A DNA stretch of 64,000 bases from Anaerolineales bacterium UBA2181 (GCA_002328075.1 DCVT01000001.1:24481-88480), one strand, 5' to 3'; positions 53,833-63,565 are shown, numbered from the stretch's first letter. A program made the numbers and translations. The notes: generated by a model from the letters alone, not told the origin.

Positions 53833-55011
53833 TCAGGCCGTGGATGCGCCGGGGGCGAGATGCTTGATGAACACCCTTCGTCGCTTGTGTTGCCTGGCTT
53901 GGAAGTACTTCCACTGATTAAGGACCCGCCGATTGGTCTCAAGCTGAGGGTTGGCGTGGATGGTCTTGATGCCATGCCTCCTACAAGCGTCAAACATCCT
54001 TTGCATCATGATCGCATTCACGCCCCAGCCCTGGTATTCCGACCGGACTGCCCCGATGTACAGGTCCACCCGATCATTCTTGTTGATAGAGCTCAGCAGG
54101 TGCGCAAAGCCTAGCGGAAAGAGTCGGCCTTTTGCTTTCTGCAGCGCGCGCGATAATGATGGCATCGCGATCGTAAAGGCGATCATTTGGCCGTGCCTGT
54201 CCAGGACAACAGGCACAAAGTCCGGATGGATGAAACCAAAATACTGCTTAACGTAGGCATCCACCTGCGTCTGTGTCAATGGAACGACACCGTACAGATG
54301 CCGATACTCGGCGTTGAGCACATCAAACAGCTCGGCGGCATAGGGTAGCAGCTCTCTCCTACTCCGTACTTCCAGCAGTCGCACGTCAAGTCGCCGCATG
54401 GCGGTCGCCGCGACACGCGCGACCCTCTGGTCAAGCTCGGCCGGCAGCGCGATCTCGTGCTCCAACCAGTCCACGTCCTTTTCGTAGCCGAGCCTTGCCA
54501 TGTGGTCACCGTAGTAGGGATAGTTGTGGGTGGTGGAGAGCGTGGCGATCTCATCGAATCCCTCAACCAGCATCCCTTCCCGGTCCAGGTCCGTGAAACC
54601 CAGCGGTCCGTGCACTGCGGTCATGCCGAGGTTCTCGGCCCATTCCTCGACGGCGCCCAGCAGCGCCTGCGACACACCTTGATCATCGACAAAGTCGATC
54701 CATCCAAACCGCAGGTACGGCTGCCCCCGCTTCTCGATGTCAAGGCGATTGCGGATCGCTGCTACTCGACCGGCGATGCGGCCATCCAGATAGGCCAGCC
54801 AGTAGCGCGCGTCGCAGTGGTCAAAGGCGGGATTCCTATCGTGGCGCAGCGTGTTCTTCTCATCGGAATCCAGCGCTGGCACCCAATACGGATGGCCCTG
54901 ATAGAGGTTGTGTGGAAAGCGGACAAAGACCTCGAGGTCCTTCAGCGCGACCACTTCTTTGATCTGCACGTCCACTTTGCCACCGTCGGGGCGATTGTGG
55001 GCACGAGTCAT
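53833..55011 (-). CDS. GNAT-fold N-acetyltransferase-like protein
   Basis: 392 residues from ATG 55011 with GGAGAG upstream (open frame to 55143). An N-terminal part (EVFVRFPHNLYQGHPYWVPAL, RDRNPAFDHCDARYWLAYLDGR-type segment) leads to a GNAT-like core (WVHGPLGF-type AVHGPLGFTDLDREGM) and the C-terminal acetyl-CoA region (YIGAVRSEYQGWGVNAIMMQ). It belongs to a large uncharacterised group with COG-type GNAT folds. Substrate unknown. Confidence 0.8.
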   Translation of the reverse strand: MTRAHNRPDGGKVDVQIKEVVALKDLEVFVRFPHNLYQGHPYWVPALDSDEKNTLRHDRNPAFDHCDARYWLAYLDGRIAGRVAAIRNRLDIEKRGQPYLRFGWIDFVDDQGVSQALLGAVEEWAENLGMTAVHGPLGFTDLDREGMLVEGFDEIATLSTTHNYPYYGDHMARLGYEKDVDWLEHEIALPAELDQRVARVAATAMRRLDVRLLEVRSRRELLPYAAELFDVLNAEYRHLYGVVPLTQTQVDAYVKQYFGFIHPDFVPVVLDRHGQMIAFTIAMPSLSRALQKAKGRLFPLGFAHLLSSINKNDRVDLYIGAVRSEYQGWGVNAIMMQRMFDACRRHGIKTIHANPQLETNRRVLNQWKYFQARQHKRRRVFIKHLAPGASTA

Positions 55012-55144
55012 TAGGCGCTCTCCTGAGACATGAAACCGAGACCTCAGGGTCACCTGTTTTGGCCAGCCCGAGCCACTGCGGCTCAGTCGAAACCTGGTGA
55101 CTATGGATGTGCAAAAGATACGCTGATTCACTTGCGCGTGCAAG

Positions 55145-56033
55145 TCATCTGGCCGTGGTTAGGACGGAGGGAAAAAGACACCTGGCACAGAACCGTCGTA
55201 GCCCAGATGGGGCGATGAAGGCAATGGTGAGCGGTGTCAATGCCAGAGACAAAATCCCTACTCTTGTAAAGTCGGCGATACTATAGATGCCGGTAATATC
55301 CAGCGCCTCATCGATGCTCAGCCGCGGAAGAATCGTTGGCAGAGCGCGGGCCAGCATGGTTTTGCCCGAGCCTGGCGGTTCGGTCATGAGGATGTTGTGC
55401 GATCAGGCCGCAGCCACCTCCAGCGCCCTTTTTACGTGCTCCTGTCCCTTGACGTAGGTAAAGTCAGCCCCGGTGTCCGGTTCATCCTGCAGGTCAACCG
55501 AGTTGGTGTGAGGCGAAAGCGTCGTCAGCCCGTTGAAATGGTGGACCAGGTCTACCAATCGTTCAACCGGAATCACTGTCAGGCCGGGCAACAGTGCCGC
55601 TTCTGGTGCATCCACCGAGGAGACATAAAAAACGGAGAACTCTTCCGGCCGCGCCATGGCTGCCATGGGTAGCACTCCGCTGACCTGCCGCGTGCTGCCG
55701 TCCAGCGGGAGTTCACCCACAATCAACGCAGCTTCCAGAGCGGCCGATGGTATCTGCTCGGTGGCGGTCAAAATGGCCACTGCTATGGGCAGGTCATAGA
55801 TGGATCCAGTCTTGCGGATGGCAGCCGGCGCCAGGTTGACGGTCACTCGTTGACCGGGAAAGCGCAGACCGCTGTTGACGATGGCAGCCCGCACCCGTTC
55901 ACGCGACTCCTGGACCGCCGCGCCCGGCAGACCGACGATGGTCAGCCTGAAAAACCCGCGCGGTTTCAGTTTCCACCTCTACCGGAGTCGCGTCCAGCCC
56001 GATCACCGCACAACTGGTCACCCTGGAGAGCAT
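55145..56033 (-). pseudogene. comM: comM-like Mg-chelatase-related ATPase, broken
   Basis: Start ATG 56033 reads LSRVTSCAVIGLDATPVEVE, as in ComM/YifB. A single-base shift near 55955 moves the sequence to another frame, where GLPGAAVQESRERV and the domain with VTVNLAPAAIRKTGS, VGELPLDGS and the KGQEHVKRALEVAAA segment follow. TGA at 55403-55405 replaces a Gly codon before HNILMTEPPGSGKTMLARAL (Walker A), and the sequence ends soon after IYSIADF, losing the AAA+ core and C-terminus. At least three lesions make it a pseudogene. Confidence 0.88.
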
Positions 56034-56283
56034 GGCTTCCCCACTAAGCGACTTTTCGTTGCACACCATCCGGCCGGTCGTTCCTTCGTCGACGGCCTGG
56101 ACATTCCGTCTTTGGCCGTGACCCTCGGCCAAGCGGCACCGGGCCACACCACCAGGGCTTTTGCCAGACCGCTGCAACCGGCCGGGCGCACGGCGGACAA
56201 GACGCCATTATACCAACATCCCGTCGTGCGTGCCCAAACCTTCCTATTGCGCTGGGCGTCGCCTGCATTACAATACTCCCGCG
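56034..56283. other. Upstream region of the glycosidase-like gene
   Basis: About 250 bp with no gene. TACAAT at 56269-56274 lies 9 bp before the ATG at 56284 and could direct a nearly leaderless transcript; no good -35 box was found. Confidence 0.5.
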
Positions 56284-57549
56284 ATGGCAACGAAAAGGAT
56301 CTGGGTGTCTGTCGCTCTTGCCGCCGTCCTAGCGGTGGGCGTGGCTGCCTGCAGCATGGTGCGGCCGGCGGTCCCGACCCTGATGCCGACCGCCCAGGTG
56401 CCCAGAACTGGAATGCTCCAGACGTCGCCGACCAACGGCCACAACGGGGTACCCGCGACATGGACCCCTACCCGGCCGGCCGAACAGGTGTTTGTGACGG
56501 CTGCGCCGTTGGTTCTGGCCACCCAGTACCAACGCACGCCCACACCGACCATGCCTACCTGGACACCCAGCTGCACCCCCACGTCCTCCGCCACACCCAC
56601 CCGCTCGGCCACGCCTACCTCCACGGCAACCCCAACACCCTGGCCCACCATTGCGCCGGAGGAGGTCTGGACGCTGGATCGATACCCGCGGCCGCCGGCC
56701 GACAACGGCTGGGGAATGCACTGGTTTCCGACCTACCAACAAGAGATCAACACCATCAACCGGTACGTCATTGAGCTGCAACGGATGCATATCCGGTGGT
56801 TGGTCCTCCTGAACGACGGCACCGACATCGGGAGGAACGATTACCTGGTGCAGCGGCTGGCCAACGTGGGCATCATGCCGGTGATGCGCCTGTACGTGCA
56901 TGGCGTGGTCTCATACGACGGGAATCTGGCGGCCGCAGTCCACCATTACCGCAGCCTAGGCGTACACTACTTTCAGCTCTACAACGAACCCAACCTGAAT
57001 GCCGAAGCCGCCGGACGGGTGCCAAACCCGGATTGGTATGTCACGCATTGGGCCGAGGCCGCTGAAATCGTCGTCGCCAACGGCGGTTTGCCTGGTTTTG
57101 GCGCACTTAGCCCAGGCGGCGAATACGAGGACCTGGCGTATTTGCGCAGTGCACTGCAGTCACTCAAGCGACGAAAACAGGGGCACCTGCTGAACCAGGG
57201 CTGGATCTCCATCCACAATTACGCCCAGTACCAGCCGGTGGACAGCACCCTGGGGTTCATGCGTTTCCGATTGGTTGACCAGATAGTGCTCGAGGAGCTT
57301 GGCAGGTCGCTGCCCATCCTGGGCACTGAGGGCGGTCATTACGGCGACCTGGCCGAACAATACCTCCACGTGAGACAGCAGTATCAGTACCTTTCGCAGC
57401 GAGAGCCATACCTCTTCTGTCACAGCTACTGGCTCTTGGGAAATCGGGCGGGCGGCGGTTGGGATTCCACGTTCGAGTATCAGGCGCTGTTCCGGGCCGA
57501 CGGCACCGTGAACCCGTTGGTGGCCGGCCTTTTTTACCGAGGTCCATAG
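56284..57549 (+). CDS. Glycosidase-like TIM-barrel lipoprotein
   Basis: 421 residues from ATG 56284. Signal peptide with lipobox GVAAC (Cys about 23), a Thr/Pro-rich linker to about residue 120, then a beta/alpha-barrel: GWGMHWFPT, RWLVLLNDGTDIGRNDYLV, MPVMRLYVHG, HYFQLYNEPNL with Asn-Glu-Pro (possible acid/base Glu), WISIHNYAQYQP and LPILGTEGGHYG (possible nucleophile Glu). This is the pattern of GH5/GH39-like retaining glycosidases, acting on an extracellular polysaccharide. The exact family is not certain. Confidence 0.8.
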   Translation: MATKRIWVSVALAAVLAVGVAACSMVRPAVPTLMPTAQVPRTGMLQTSPTNGHNGVPATWTPTRPAEQVFVTAAPLVLATQYQRTPTPTMPTWTPSCTPTSSATPTRSATPTSTATPTPWPTIAPEEVWTLDRYPRPPADNGWGMHWFPTYQQEINTINRYVIELQRMHIRWLVLLNDGTDIGRNDYLVQRLANVGIMPVMRLYVHGVVSYDGNLAAAVHHYRSLGVHYFQLYNEPNLNAEAAGRVPNPDWYVTHWAEAAEIVVANGGLPGFGALSPGGEYEDLAYLRSALQSLKRRKQGHLLNQGWISIHNYAQYQPVDSTLGFMRFRLVDQIVLEELGRSLPILGTEGGHYGDLAEQYLHVRQQYQYLSQREPYLFCHSYWLLGNRAGGGWDSTFEYQALFRADGTVNPLVAGLFYRGP

Positions 57550-57617
57550 CAGCCGGCATCACCGCGACTTACCCGTCGCGCCCAGGATCGGCCACCCAGC
57601 CACACTTCCGGTCGACT

Positions 57618-58307
57618 TGAGTCGCCTCCACCAGGATATACCCGACCCCGCGTCGCGTCAGCAGGAGAGTGGGGTGTTCCGGGTCGGTCTCGATTTTTCG
57701 TCCGCAACTGGCGGATGTACACTTGGAATATTCAGGTTATCCACCTGGTCCGGCCCACACACCATGGCCAGCAATTTTCGCTGCGGCACCGGCCGGCCAG
57801 GTTCTGCCCCAGCAGGAGCAAGAGACCAAACTCGGTGGGCGTCATGTGAACCATCTGACCGGCACGCCGGACCTCCATCCGCGATTCGTTGATGCTCAGC
57901 TCCCCAACCTGGTAGGTAATTCGTCCGTTCGGTAGATTTCGTCGCGAGCGGCGCAGGACTGCCTCTATGCGAGCGATCAGCTCTTGGCTGCGGCATGCTT
58001 TGGTCACATAATCGTCCGCACCCAGCTGCAGGCCGCGCACAACGTCGCTCTCAGCGCCCCGCGAAGACAGAAAGACGATTGGGGTGCCATCCCCGCGCAG
58101 CTTTTGGCAGAGGTCCCACCCGCTCCCGCCGGGAAACATGATGTCCAACAAGATCAGGTCCGGCCGGAACTCGGGCGCCAGAGGCATCGCATCTGTTCCG
58201 CTTTACGCTGACCGGACCCGGTAACCGGCCTTTTCCAGAACGGTGGCTACCAGGACGCACAGGTCACGGGCGTCATCAATGAGCAGGATTTTGGTGGTCA
58301 ATCCCAT
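57618..58307 (-). pseudogene. OmpR-family response regulator, broken
   Basis: From ATG 58307: KILLIDDARDLCVLVATVLE and GYRVRSA, then an in-frame TAA at 58203-58205, and the receiver continues with DLILLDIMFPGGSGWDL (phosphoacceptor Asp), GADDYVTKA, and a winged-helix part (MTPTEFGLLLLL). Single-base shifts then break the DNA-binding domain: KLLAMVCGPDQVD, YIRQLRT and LLLTRRGVGYILVE appear in different frames. One stop and about three shifts mean it is not functional. The partner kinase is not in the window. Confidence 0.85.
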
Positions 58308-58547
58308 GCGGTGAGCCAATCTCTGCTTCACCCCCGGCATCGTATCCCGCGCTCGTTGCGGCCGCAATGAGCAGACCGAAACCGGGTAGCTTCCGCGTGT
58401 GACTGGCGCTCTCGGCCGACGCACACCCGTTTCACCGCATCCGGGTCGGCCGACAGCGGACGCTCTCATTAGACAGCGTCTTCCATATCCGCTATAATAA
58501 CCGGCGTTGTCCCGCCGGAGCAAAACAGACCCGGCACCAGAGAGACC
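58308..58547 (+). other. Upstream region of hisS
   Basis: 240 bp with no gene. It holds the hisS promoter at 58469-58498. Confidence 0.5.
58469..58498 (+). promoter_or_regulatory. Promoter of hisS
   Basis: TTAGAC at 58469-58474, an 18-bp spacer and exact TATAAT at 58493-58498, 50 bp before the hisS ATG. Confidence 0.75.
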
Positions 58548-59825
58548 ATGTCCAAGTACCAGGCACCCTACGGCACTCAAGATATTCTGCCGGCAGACCA
58601 ACCCTATTGGCGATGGGTCATCGGCGAAGCGGAAGCGTTGAGTCTGCGCTATGGCTTCCTGCGGCTGGACCCGCCGCTCTTTGAGGATACCCAGATCTTC
58701 CTGAAAGGGAGCGGTGAGGCGTCGGATTTCGTGGTCCAGAAAGAGATGTACACGCTGGAAAAGGACGAAGGGCAATCGATCACCTTTCGGCCCGAGTTCA
58801 CCCCGGGGGTCATGCGCGCGTATCTGGAACACGGTCTCCATGCTGGACCGCAACCGGTCAAGCTGTATAGCATCGGCCCGATCTTTCGGCACGATCGGCC
58901 GCAGGCAGGCCGGTATCGCCAGCACACGCAGTTCAACGCCGAGATCTTTGGCGAGCAGGACCCGGTAGCCGATCTAGAAGTGATGCTGCTTGCCTATAAC
59001 CTGTATCGTGACCTGGGGTACCGAGGCCTCTCGTTTCAGCTCAACAGCACGGGCTGCCCCCGCTGCAAACCAGCATACATCGCCCGGTTGGTGGAGCACC
59101 TTTCCACCTACGCGGCACAACTGGGCGAGGTGGACCAAATCCGGTTGTCAAGAAACCCTCTGCGGATTCTGGACACCAAGGACGCCGGCATGGAACCGGT
59201 GCTGTCTCAAGCGCCCCGCCTATTGGATCATCTGTGCGACGAATGCCGCACCCACTTTGCCGAGTTGCGCGGATACTTGGACGTGCTGGCAACGCCGTAT
59301 GTGATCAACTCGCGGCTGGTCCGTGGATTGGATTACTACACCAAGACCGTTTTCGAGGTCTGGGCTGAAGGGATTGGCGCCCAGGCGGCCGTCTGTGGCG
59401 GCGGTCGGTACGATGGGTTGGCAGAGATGTTGGGTGGCCCACCCGTTCCTGGGGTAGGTTTTGCCTCTGGAATCGAACGCATTATCCTGGGGCTCAAAGC
59501 CAGCAACATCGTGCCTGCGCCTCTGCCTGAGCCACCCATCTTTGTCGCCTATCTGGGTGGCGGCGCTCGGGCCAAAGCGGTCGAGATCGTTTTCGCATTG
59601 CGGGATGCGGGCCTCGGAGCCCGACTGGCCTTTGGTTGGGAACCGCGCAGCCTAAAATCCCAGATGCGTGAGGCTGGACGGCTTGACGCGGCTTGGGTGA
59701 TCATTGTGGGCGAATCCGAGCTTACGGCCGGACAGGTTTCAGTTCGCGACATGAAAACCAGCCAGCAATTCCCCGTGCCCCTGCCGGATGTGGTGCCGTG
59801 GTTGCAGAACAGACTAGCGGCCTGA
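58548..59825 (+). CDS. hisS: Histidyl-tRNA synthetase
   Basis: 425 residues, a class II synthetase. Motif 2 and the histidine-specific loops (FRHDRPQAGRYRQHTQFN), HisA motif LVRGLDYYTKTVFEV and HisB-like AAVCGGGRYDGLAEMLGG are present; the C-terminal anticodon-binding domain begins about residue 330 (FVAYLGGGARAKAVEIV). Full family length. It leads a plus-strand run with nadK, a zinc-ribbon membrane protein gene and recN. Confidence 0.95.
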   Translation: MSKYQAPYGTQDILPADQPYWRWVIGEAEALSLRYGFLRLDPPLFEDTQIFLKGSGEASDFVVQKEMYTLEKDEGQSITFRPEFTPGVMRAYLEHGLHAGPQPVKLYSIGPIFRHDRPQAGRYRQHTQFNAEIFGEQDPVADLEVMLLAYNLYRDLGYRGLSFQLNSTGCPRCKPAYIARLVEHLSTYAAQLGEVDQIRLSRNPLRILDTKDAGMEPVLSQAPRLLDHLCDECRTHFAELRGYLDVLATPYVINSRLVRGLDYYTKTVFEVWAEGIGAQAAVCGGGRYDGLAEMLGGPPVPGVGFASGIERIILGLKASNIVPAPLPEPPIFVAYLGGGARAKAVEIVFALRDAGLGARLAFGWEPRSLKSQMREAGRLDAAWVIIVGESELTAGQVSVRDMKTSQQFPVPLPDVVPWLQNRLAA

Positions 59826-59836
59826 TCGCCCCCCCC

Positions 59837-60700
59837 TTGAACGTCATCGGCGTTCTATACCATCCGCACAAACCCGACTCGGCGCCGCTGGCCCAGGAAA
59901 TGAGAGAGTGGCTTTCGGCGCGGGGATGTCGGGTTTGGGTCGCATCCAGTTGGTCTGAGGAGGAGGTCGCCCAGGCAATGCCTGGCAGCGACCTGGTTGT
60001 TACCCTTGGAGGAGATGGATCCTTGCTCAGGGCAGCCCGCATGGCTGCTCCGCATCGGGCCTTGATCCTGGGGGTCAACCTTGGCCGCCTCGGCTTTCTG
60101 GCAGAATGTTCACCGGATAATTGGGCTGGTCCCCTGACCCAGGTTTTGGCCGGAGACTACTGGATTGAGGAGCGGATGATGCTGTCGGCGGAGACTCACC
60201 GGGGAGATCAGGTAATCGGCCGGCACCTGGCCCTGAACGACGTGGTGATCAGCCGGGGGACGCTAGCCCGGGCCATCCAACTGGCCACCTACGTGGACGG
60301 CGAATACCTCACTACGTACTATGCCGATGGGCTCATCGTGGCCACGGCGACCGGTTCGACAGCCTACGCACTGGCGGTTGGAGGACCGATTCTGCCCCCA
60401 GAGCTCAGAAGCATCCTGATCATACCCATTGCGCCCCATCTGAGCATGGACCGGGCGGTAGTCTTGTCGCAGGGATCCAAGGTAGAAGGACAGGTAAGGA
60501 CTGACCACCAGGCTACCCTGACGGTCGATGGGCAATACGAGTTCGACTTGAGCAACGGCGATCGCGTGCTGATTTCGGCCAGTAGCTTGGTGGGCCGGTT
60601 TGTGCGGGTGCAACCGCGCAACTATTTCTACCATGCGCTGCTCTCCCGTTTGGTGCCCAGCGAATCTCCTCAGTGCAACGACAGGAACACAGGGGAATGA
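59837..60700 (+). CDS. nadK: NAD kinase
   Basis: 287 residues. Phosphorylates NAD to NADP. The key motifs are VVTLGGDGSLLRAAR (GGDGS), NLGRLGFLAE, LNDVVISRG and ADGLIVATATGSTAYALAVGGP. The start is uncertain: TTG 59837, 12 bp after hisS, gives the usual family start NVIGVLYHP; GTG 59798 is the alternative. Neither has a clear ribosome-binding site, so reading may depend on hisS translation. Confidence 0.92.
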   Translation: MNVIGVLYHPHKPDSAPLAQEMREWLSARGCRVWVASSWSEEEVAQAMPGSDLVVTLGGDGSLLRAARMAAPHRALILGVNLGRLGFLAECSPDNWAGPLTQVLAGDYWIEERMMLSAETHRGDQVIGRHLALNDVVISRGTLARAIQLATYVDGEYLTTYYADGLIVATATGSTAYALAVGGPILPPELRSILIIPIAPHLSMDRAVVLSQGSKVEGQVRTDHQATLTVDGQYEFDLSNGDRVLISASSLVGRFVRVQPRNYFYHALLSRLVPSESPQCNDRNTGE

Positions 60701-61593
60701 TCGATCCCAAACTGCAGTCGCTGTTGAGGCAAGGTGAGCGAGCAGCTCGCCTGGGAAAGCAGCAGGCGGCAGAGGTCGTCTTCCGGCAGGCGGTGGATGC
60801 ATTCCCAGAGTCGGCCGAGGCCTGGCTGGGCCTCAGCCAGGTATCACCATCAGAGCAGGAGCGGGAGGACGCTCACCGGCTAGCGGTGCAATTGGACCCG
60901 GCAGTCGTTACGCGGACTGCCAAACCCGTCCCCCGCACTCGGAAACCTTCGGCCGCACCGAGCGAGGATCGGCCGATCAGCAGCGTGACACCGGTCAGAC
61001 ATGCGCCGGGCGAGACCGCGCCGGCCGTAAGAGAGACGCTGAGTGCCGCTTCGTCTCGCCTGGAAGCAACGAGCAACGCCGCTTCCGAGGCAGATCCGGA
61101 TCAGACGCTGGTTTGCGCGAACCACCCGAATCGTCAAGCCCCCCTCCGCTGCAACCGATGCAGCAAACCGATTTGTCTCCGGTGTGCCGTGCGGACTCCG
61201 GTGGGTTATCGCTGCAAGGCCTGCGTCCGGGAGCAACAGGAGGTCTATTACTCCGCCACTCGGCTAGACCACGTGTTAGTGACGCTGGTAACGCTGTTGC
61301 TGGCAACGGTCGGAGCATACATCATCTACGGTATCGGCTGGCTGACCATTTTCGTGGCCCCCTTTGCCGGCATGGTTGTGGCGGAAACAGTTCGGCTGGC
61401 AGCCAGACGACGGCGCGGCAAGTGGATTCCCTTTTTGGTGACCACCTGCCTGGTAGTTGGCGGCTTGGCGGGTACGTTTCTGCGACTGTTTGGTGTGATC
61501 TTTTTCCCTGCACCGATCTCGATCTTTTCACTTCTCTGGCAGGGGGTTTTTCTGGTGTTGGCCGCCAGTTCGGCCTATTTCCGCGTCAGGTAA
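60697..61593 (+). CDS. TPR-like, zinc-ribbon membrane protein
   Basis: 298 residues from ATG 60697, which overlaps the nadK stop (ATGA) and has AGGGGA upstream. The N-terminal part (LLRQGERAARLGKQQAAEVV, FRQAVDAFPESAEAWLGLS) looks like TPR helices; a low-complexity linker follows. A B-box-like zinc ribbon (CANHPNRQAPLRCNRCSKPICLRCAV, CKACVREQQ) comes about residue 145-190, then three or four membrane spans. The zinc ribbon is of the type seen before rhomboid-like or DUF domains. No function recognised. Confidence 0.82.
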   Translation: MIDPKLQSLLRQGERAARLGKQQAAEVVFRQAVDAFPESAEAWLGLSQVSPSEQEREDAHRLAVQLDPAVVTRTAKPVPRTRKPSAAPSEDRPISSVTPVRHAPGETAPAVRETLSAASSRLEATSNAASEADPDQTLVCANHPNRQAPLRCNRCSKPICLRCAVRTPVGYRCKACVREQQEVYYSATRLDHVLVTLVTLLLATVGAYIIYGIGWLTIFVAPFAGMVVAETVRLAARRRRGKWIPFLVTTCLVVGGLAGTFLRLFGVIFFPAPISIFSLLWQGVFLVLAASSAYFRVR

Positions 61594-61599
61594 ACAGCC

Positions 61600-63336
61600 G
61601 TGCTTCTGGAGTTGGTCATCCGGGACCTGGCGATTATTGAACACCTACGCCTGCAGTTCGGCCCGGGTTTTTCGGTGCTGACTGGCGAGACGGGTGCCGG
61701 CAAGTCAATCATCATCGATGGACTGAATCTGCTACTGGGAAGCAGGGCCGACAGCACGCTGGTGCGTGCCGGCGCCGTCCGCGCCGAGGTCGAGGGGACG
61801 TTTGCCCTACCCGAATTGCCCTCCGGTCTGGCAAATATCCTGGACCAGGAGCAACTGTGGGGAGACGAACCCGAGCGTATGGTGCTGGCTCGGGAGATTC
61901 GCGCGAACGGCGGCAGTGTGAGCCGCATCAACGGCCGGTTGGTCAACCTGGCACTGCTGCGTGAGATCGGCGCTGGCCTGGTGGATGTACATGGGCAAGG
62001 GGAACATCTATCACTCCTCCATGTTCGGGAGCACTTGCCCTTGTTGGATCGCTATGCAGGCCTGGAGCCTTCCCGCGAGGAGATGGGTCAGCTGGTCCGC
62101 CAGCTGGACGATGTGCGGTCCGACCTGCAGCGACTACGCCAGGACGAACGGGAGCTTGCCCGGCGGTCAGATCTGCTGGCGTATCAGGTGGAGGAGATTC
62201 GTCGCGCCAACCTCCAATCCGGGGAAGACACCCCGTTGCGCGATGAGCGAACCCGCCTGGCGAACGCAGAGCAGTTGGCCCGTACCGCGAGCGAGGCCTA
62301 TACCTACCTGGATGGTGCTGAGGCTGATGCGCCAAGCGTGCGAGATCTGCTGGCAACAGCCGAGCGTGCGCTGGCCGGGATCGACCGCATCGATGCCAGC
62401 CAACGCCATCTGTGGGAATTGGCGCAGCAGATCTCCTTCCAGGTGGAGGAGCTGATCGACCGGGTCCGCAGTTACCGCGACCAGGTCGAGCTTAACCCGC
62501 GCAGGCTGGCAGCAGTGGAGGAACGGCTGGAACTACTCCACCGACTGCGGCGCAAATACGGCGACTCGGTGGACGAGGTGCTGGTTTACGCCGACCGTGC
62601 CGCCGCCGAGCTGGAAGCGATCACTCACAGCGAGGAGCACCTTGCTGAGCTGGAGGCGCACGAGGCCCAGTTGCTGCAGCAGATAGGGGAAAAAGGGACC
62701 GCTCTCTCGCAACAGCGGCGCCAAGCTGCAGCAAGGATGACGGCCGCCGCGGAGGATGAGCTGAACGACCTCCAGATGGCCGGTTCCCGGTTGGAGGTGA
62801 ACATCCAATGGAGGTCGGATCCATTCGGGGCGCGTGTGTCGGGCAGAGACGATCGCGTGGCCTTCGACGGCACCGGATTGGACCGGATTGAGTTCCTCAT
62901 TAGCCCCAATCCTGGCGAGCCGCTCAAACCGATGGTCAAGATCGCCTCCGGCGGCGAGACATCTCGCCTGATGTTGGCCATCAAGACGGTGCTGGCAAAA
63001 GCTGACCAGATACCCACTCTGGTCTTTGATGAGATCGATCAAGGCATTGGCGGCCGAGTAGGCCAGATAGTCGGCCAGAAGCTGCGGGGGCTCTGCCACG
63101 TTGATGGTCTCCGGCAGGTGATCTGCATCACCCATCTGCCCCAATTGGCAGGATTTGGCAATCACCACTACCGGGTGGAAAAGCAGGTGCAAGGCGGCCG
63201 CACCACCACCCATGTTCGCCCATTGGAGACCGAGGAACAGAAGGTGGCAGAGCTGGCTCAAATGCTGGGAGGCGAGACAACTGCCACTCGTCAAAGCGCG
63301 CGTGAGATCCTCAGCCAGGTGACATCTCTGACTTGA
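61600..63336 (+). CDS. recN: DNA repair protein RecN
   Basis: 578 residues from GTG 61600. SMC-like ATPase for double-strand break repair: Walker A GETGAGKSIIIDGLNLLLGS near residue 28, two coiled-coil arms with a central region, and the C-terminal half SGGETSRLMLAIKT and FDEIDQGIGGRVGQIVG. Full family length. It lies 6 bp behind the zinc-ribbon protein gene in the same direction. Confidence 0.95.
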   Translation: MLLELVIRDLAIIEHLRLQFGPGFSVLTGETGAGKSIIIDGLNLLLGSRADSTLVRAGAVRAEVEGTFALPELPSGLANILDQEQLWGDEPERMVLAREIRANGGSVSRINGRLVNLALLREIGAGLVDVHGQGEHLSLLHVREHLPLLDRYAGLEPSREEMGQLVRQLDDVRSDLQRLRQDERELARRSDLLAYQVEEIRRANLQSGEDTPLRDERTRLANAEQLARTASEAYTYLDGAEADAPSVRDLLATAERALAGIDRIDASQRHLWELAQQISFQVEELIDRVRSYRDQVELNPRRLAAVEERLELLHRLRRKYGDSVDEVLVYADRAAAELEAITHSEEHLAELEAHEAQLLQQIGEKGTALSQQRRQAAARMTAAAEDELNDLQMAGSRLEVNIQWRSDPFGARVSGRDDRVAFDGTGLDRIEFLISPNPGEPLKPMVKIASGGETSRLMLAIKTVLAKADQIPTLVFDEIDQGIGGRVGQIVGQKLRGLCHVDGLRQVICITHLPQLAGFGNHHYRVEKQVQGGRTTTHVRPLETEEQKVAELAQMLGGETTATRQSAREILSQVTSLT

Positions 63337-63454
63337 GGGGGGAGTCGCCGTACCGCCCCGGCAACTCGGCGTTTGACTCGCCGGTCACACCGCCAGCTCG
63401 TCTTCCGGCACCGGCTGCAGAGTCGGTGGCCCAAGCTGGCTTGCTGCGGCGTTC

Positions 63455-63482
63455 TTGACCGGCCGGGCGGTTTTGGTATAAT
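63455..63482 (+). promoter_or_regulatory. Promoter of the tRNA-tuf cluster
   Basis: TTGACC at 63455-63460, a 16-bp spacer and TATAAT at 63477-63482, 10 bp before the first tRNA. The 63337-63454 gap behind recN holds nothing else. Confidence 0.85.
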
Positions 63483-63492
63483 TCCGCCACTC

Positions 63493-63565
63493 GCCGACGT
63501 AGCTCAAGCGGCAGAGCATCCGCCTTGTAAGCGGACGGTTATGAGTTCAAGTCTCATCGTCGGCT
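63493..63565 (+). tRNA. tRNA-Thr (UGU)
   Basis: Acceptor GCCGACG pairs with CGTCGGC; anticodon loop CTTGTAA gives UGU; T-arm with GAGTTCAAGTCTC. Discriminator T. CCA not encoded. Confidence 0.95.

Noticed and set aside
55403..55405. TGA in the comM-like gene as a second selenocysteine codon
   Set aside because: It replaces Gly in a Gly-rich loop, not Cys, and the gene also has a frame shift and a truncated end. No SECIS-like hairpin was sought further because the gene is clearly broken.
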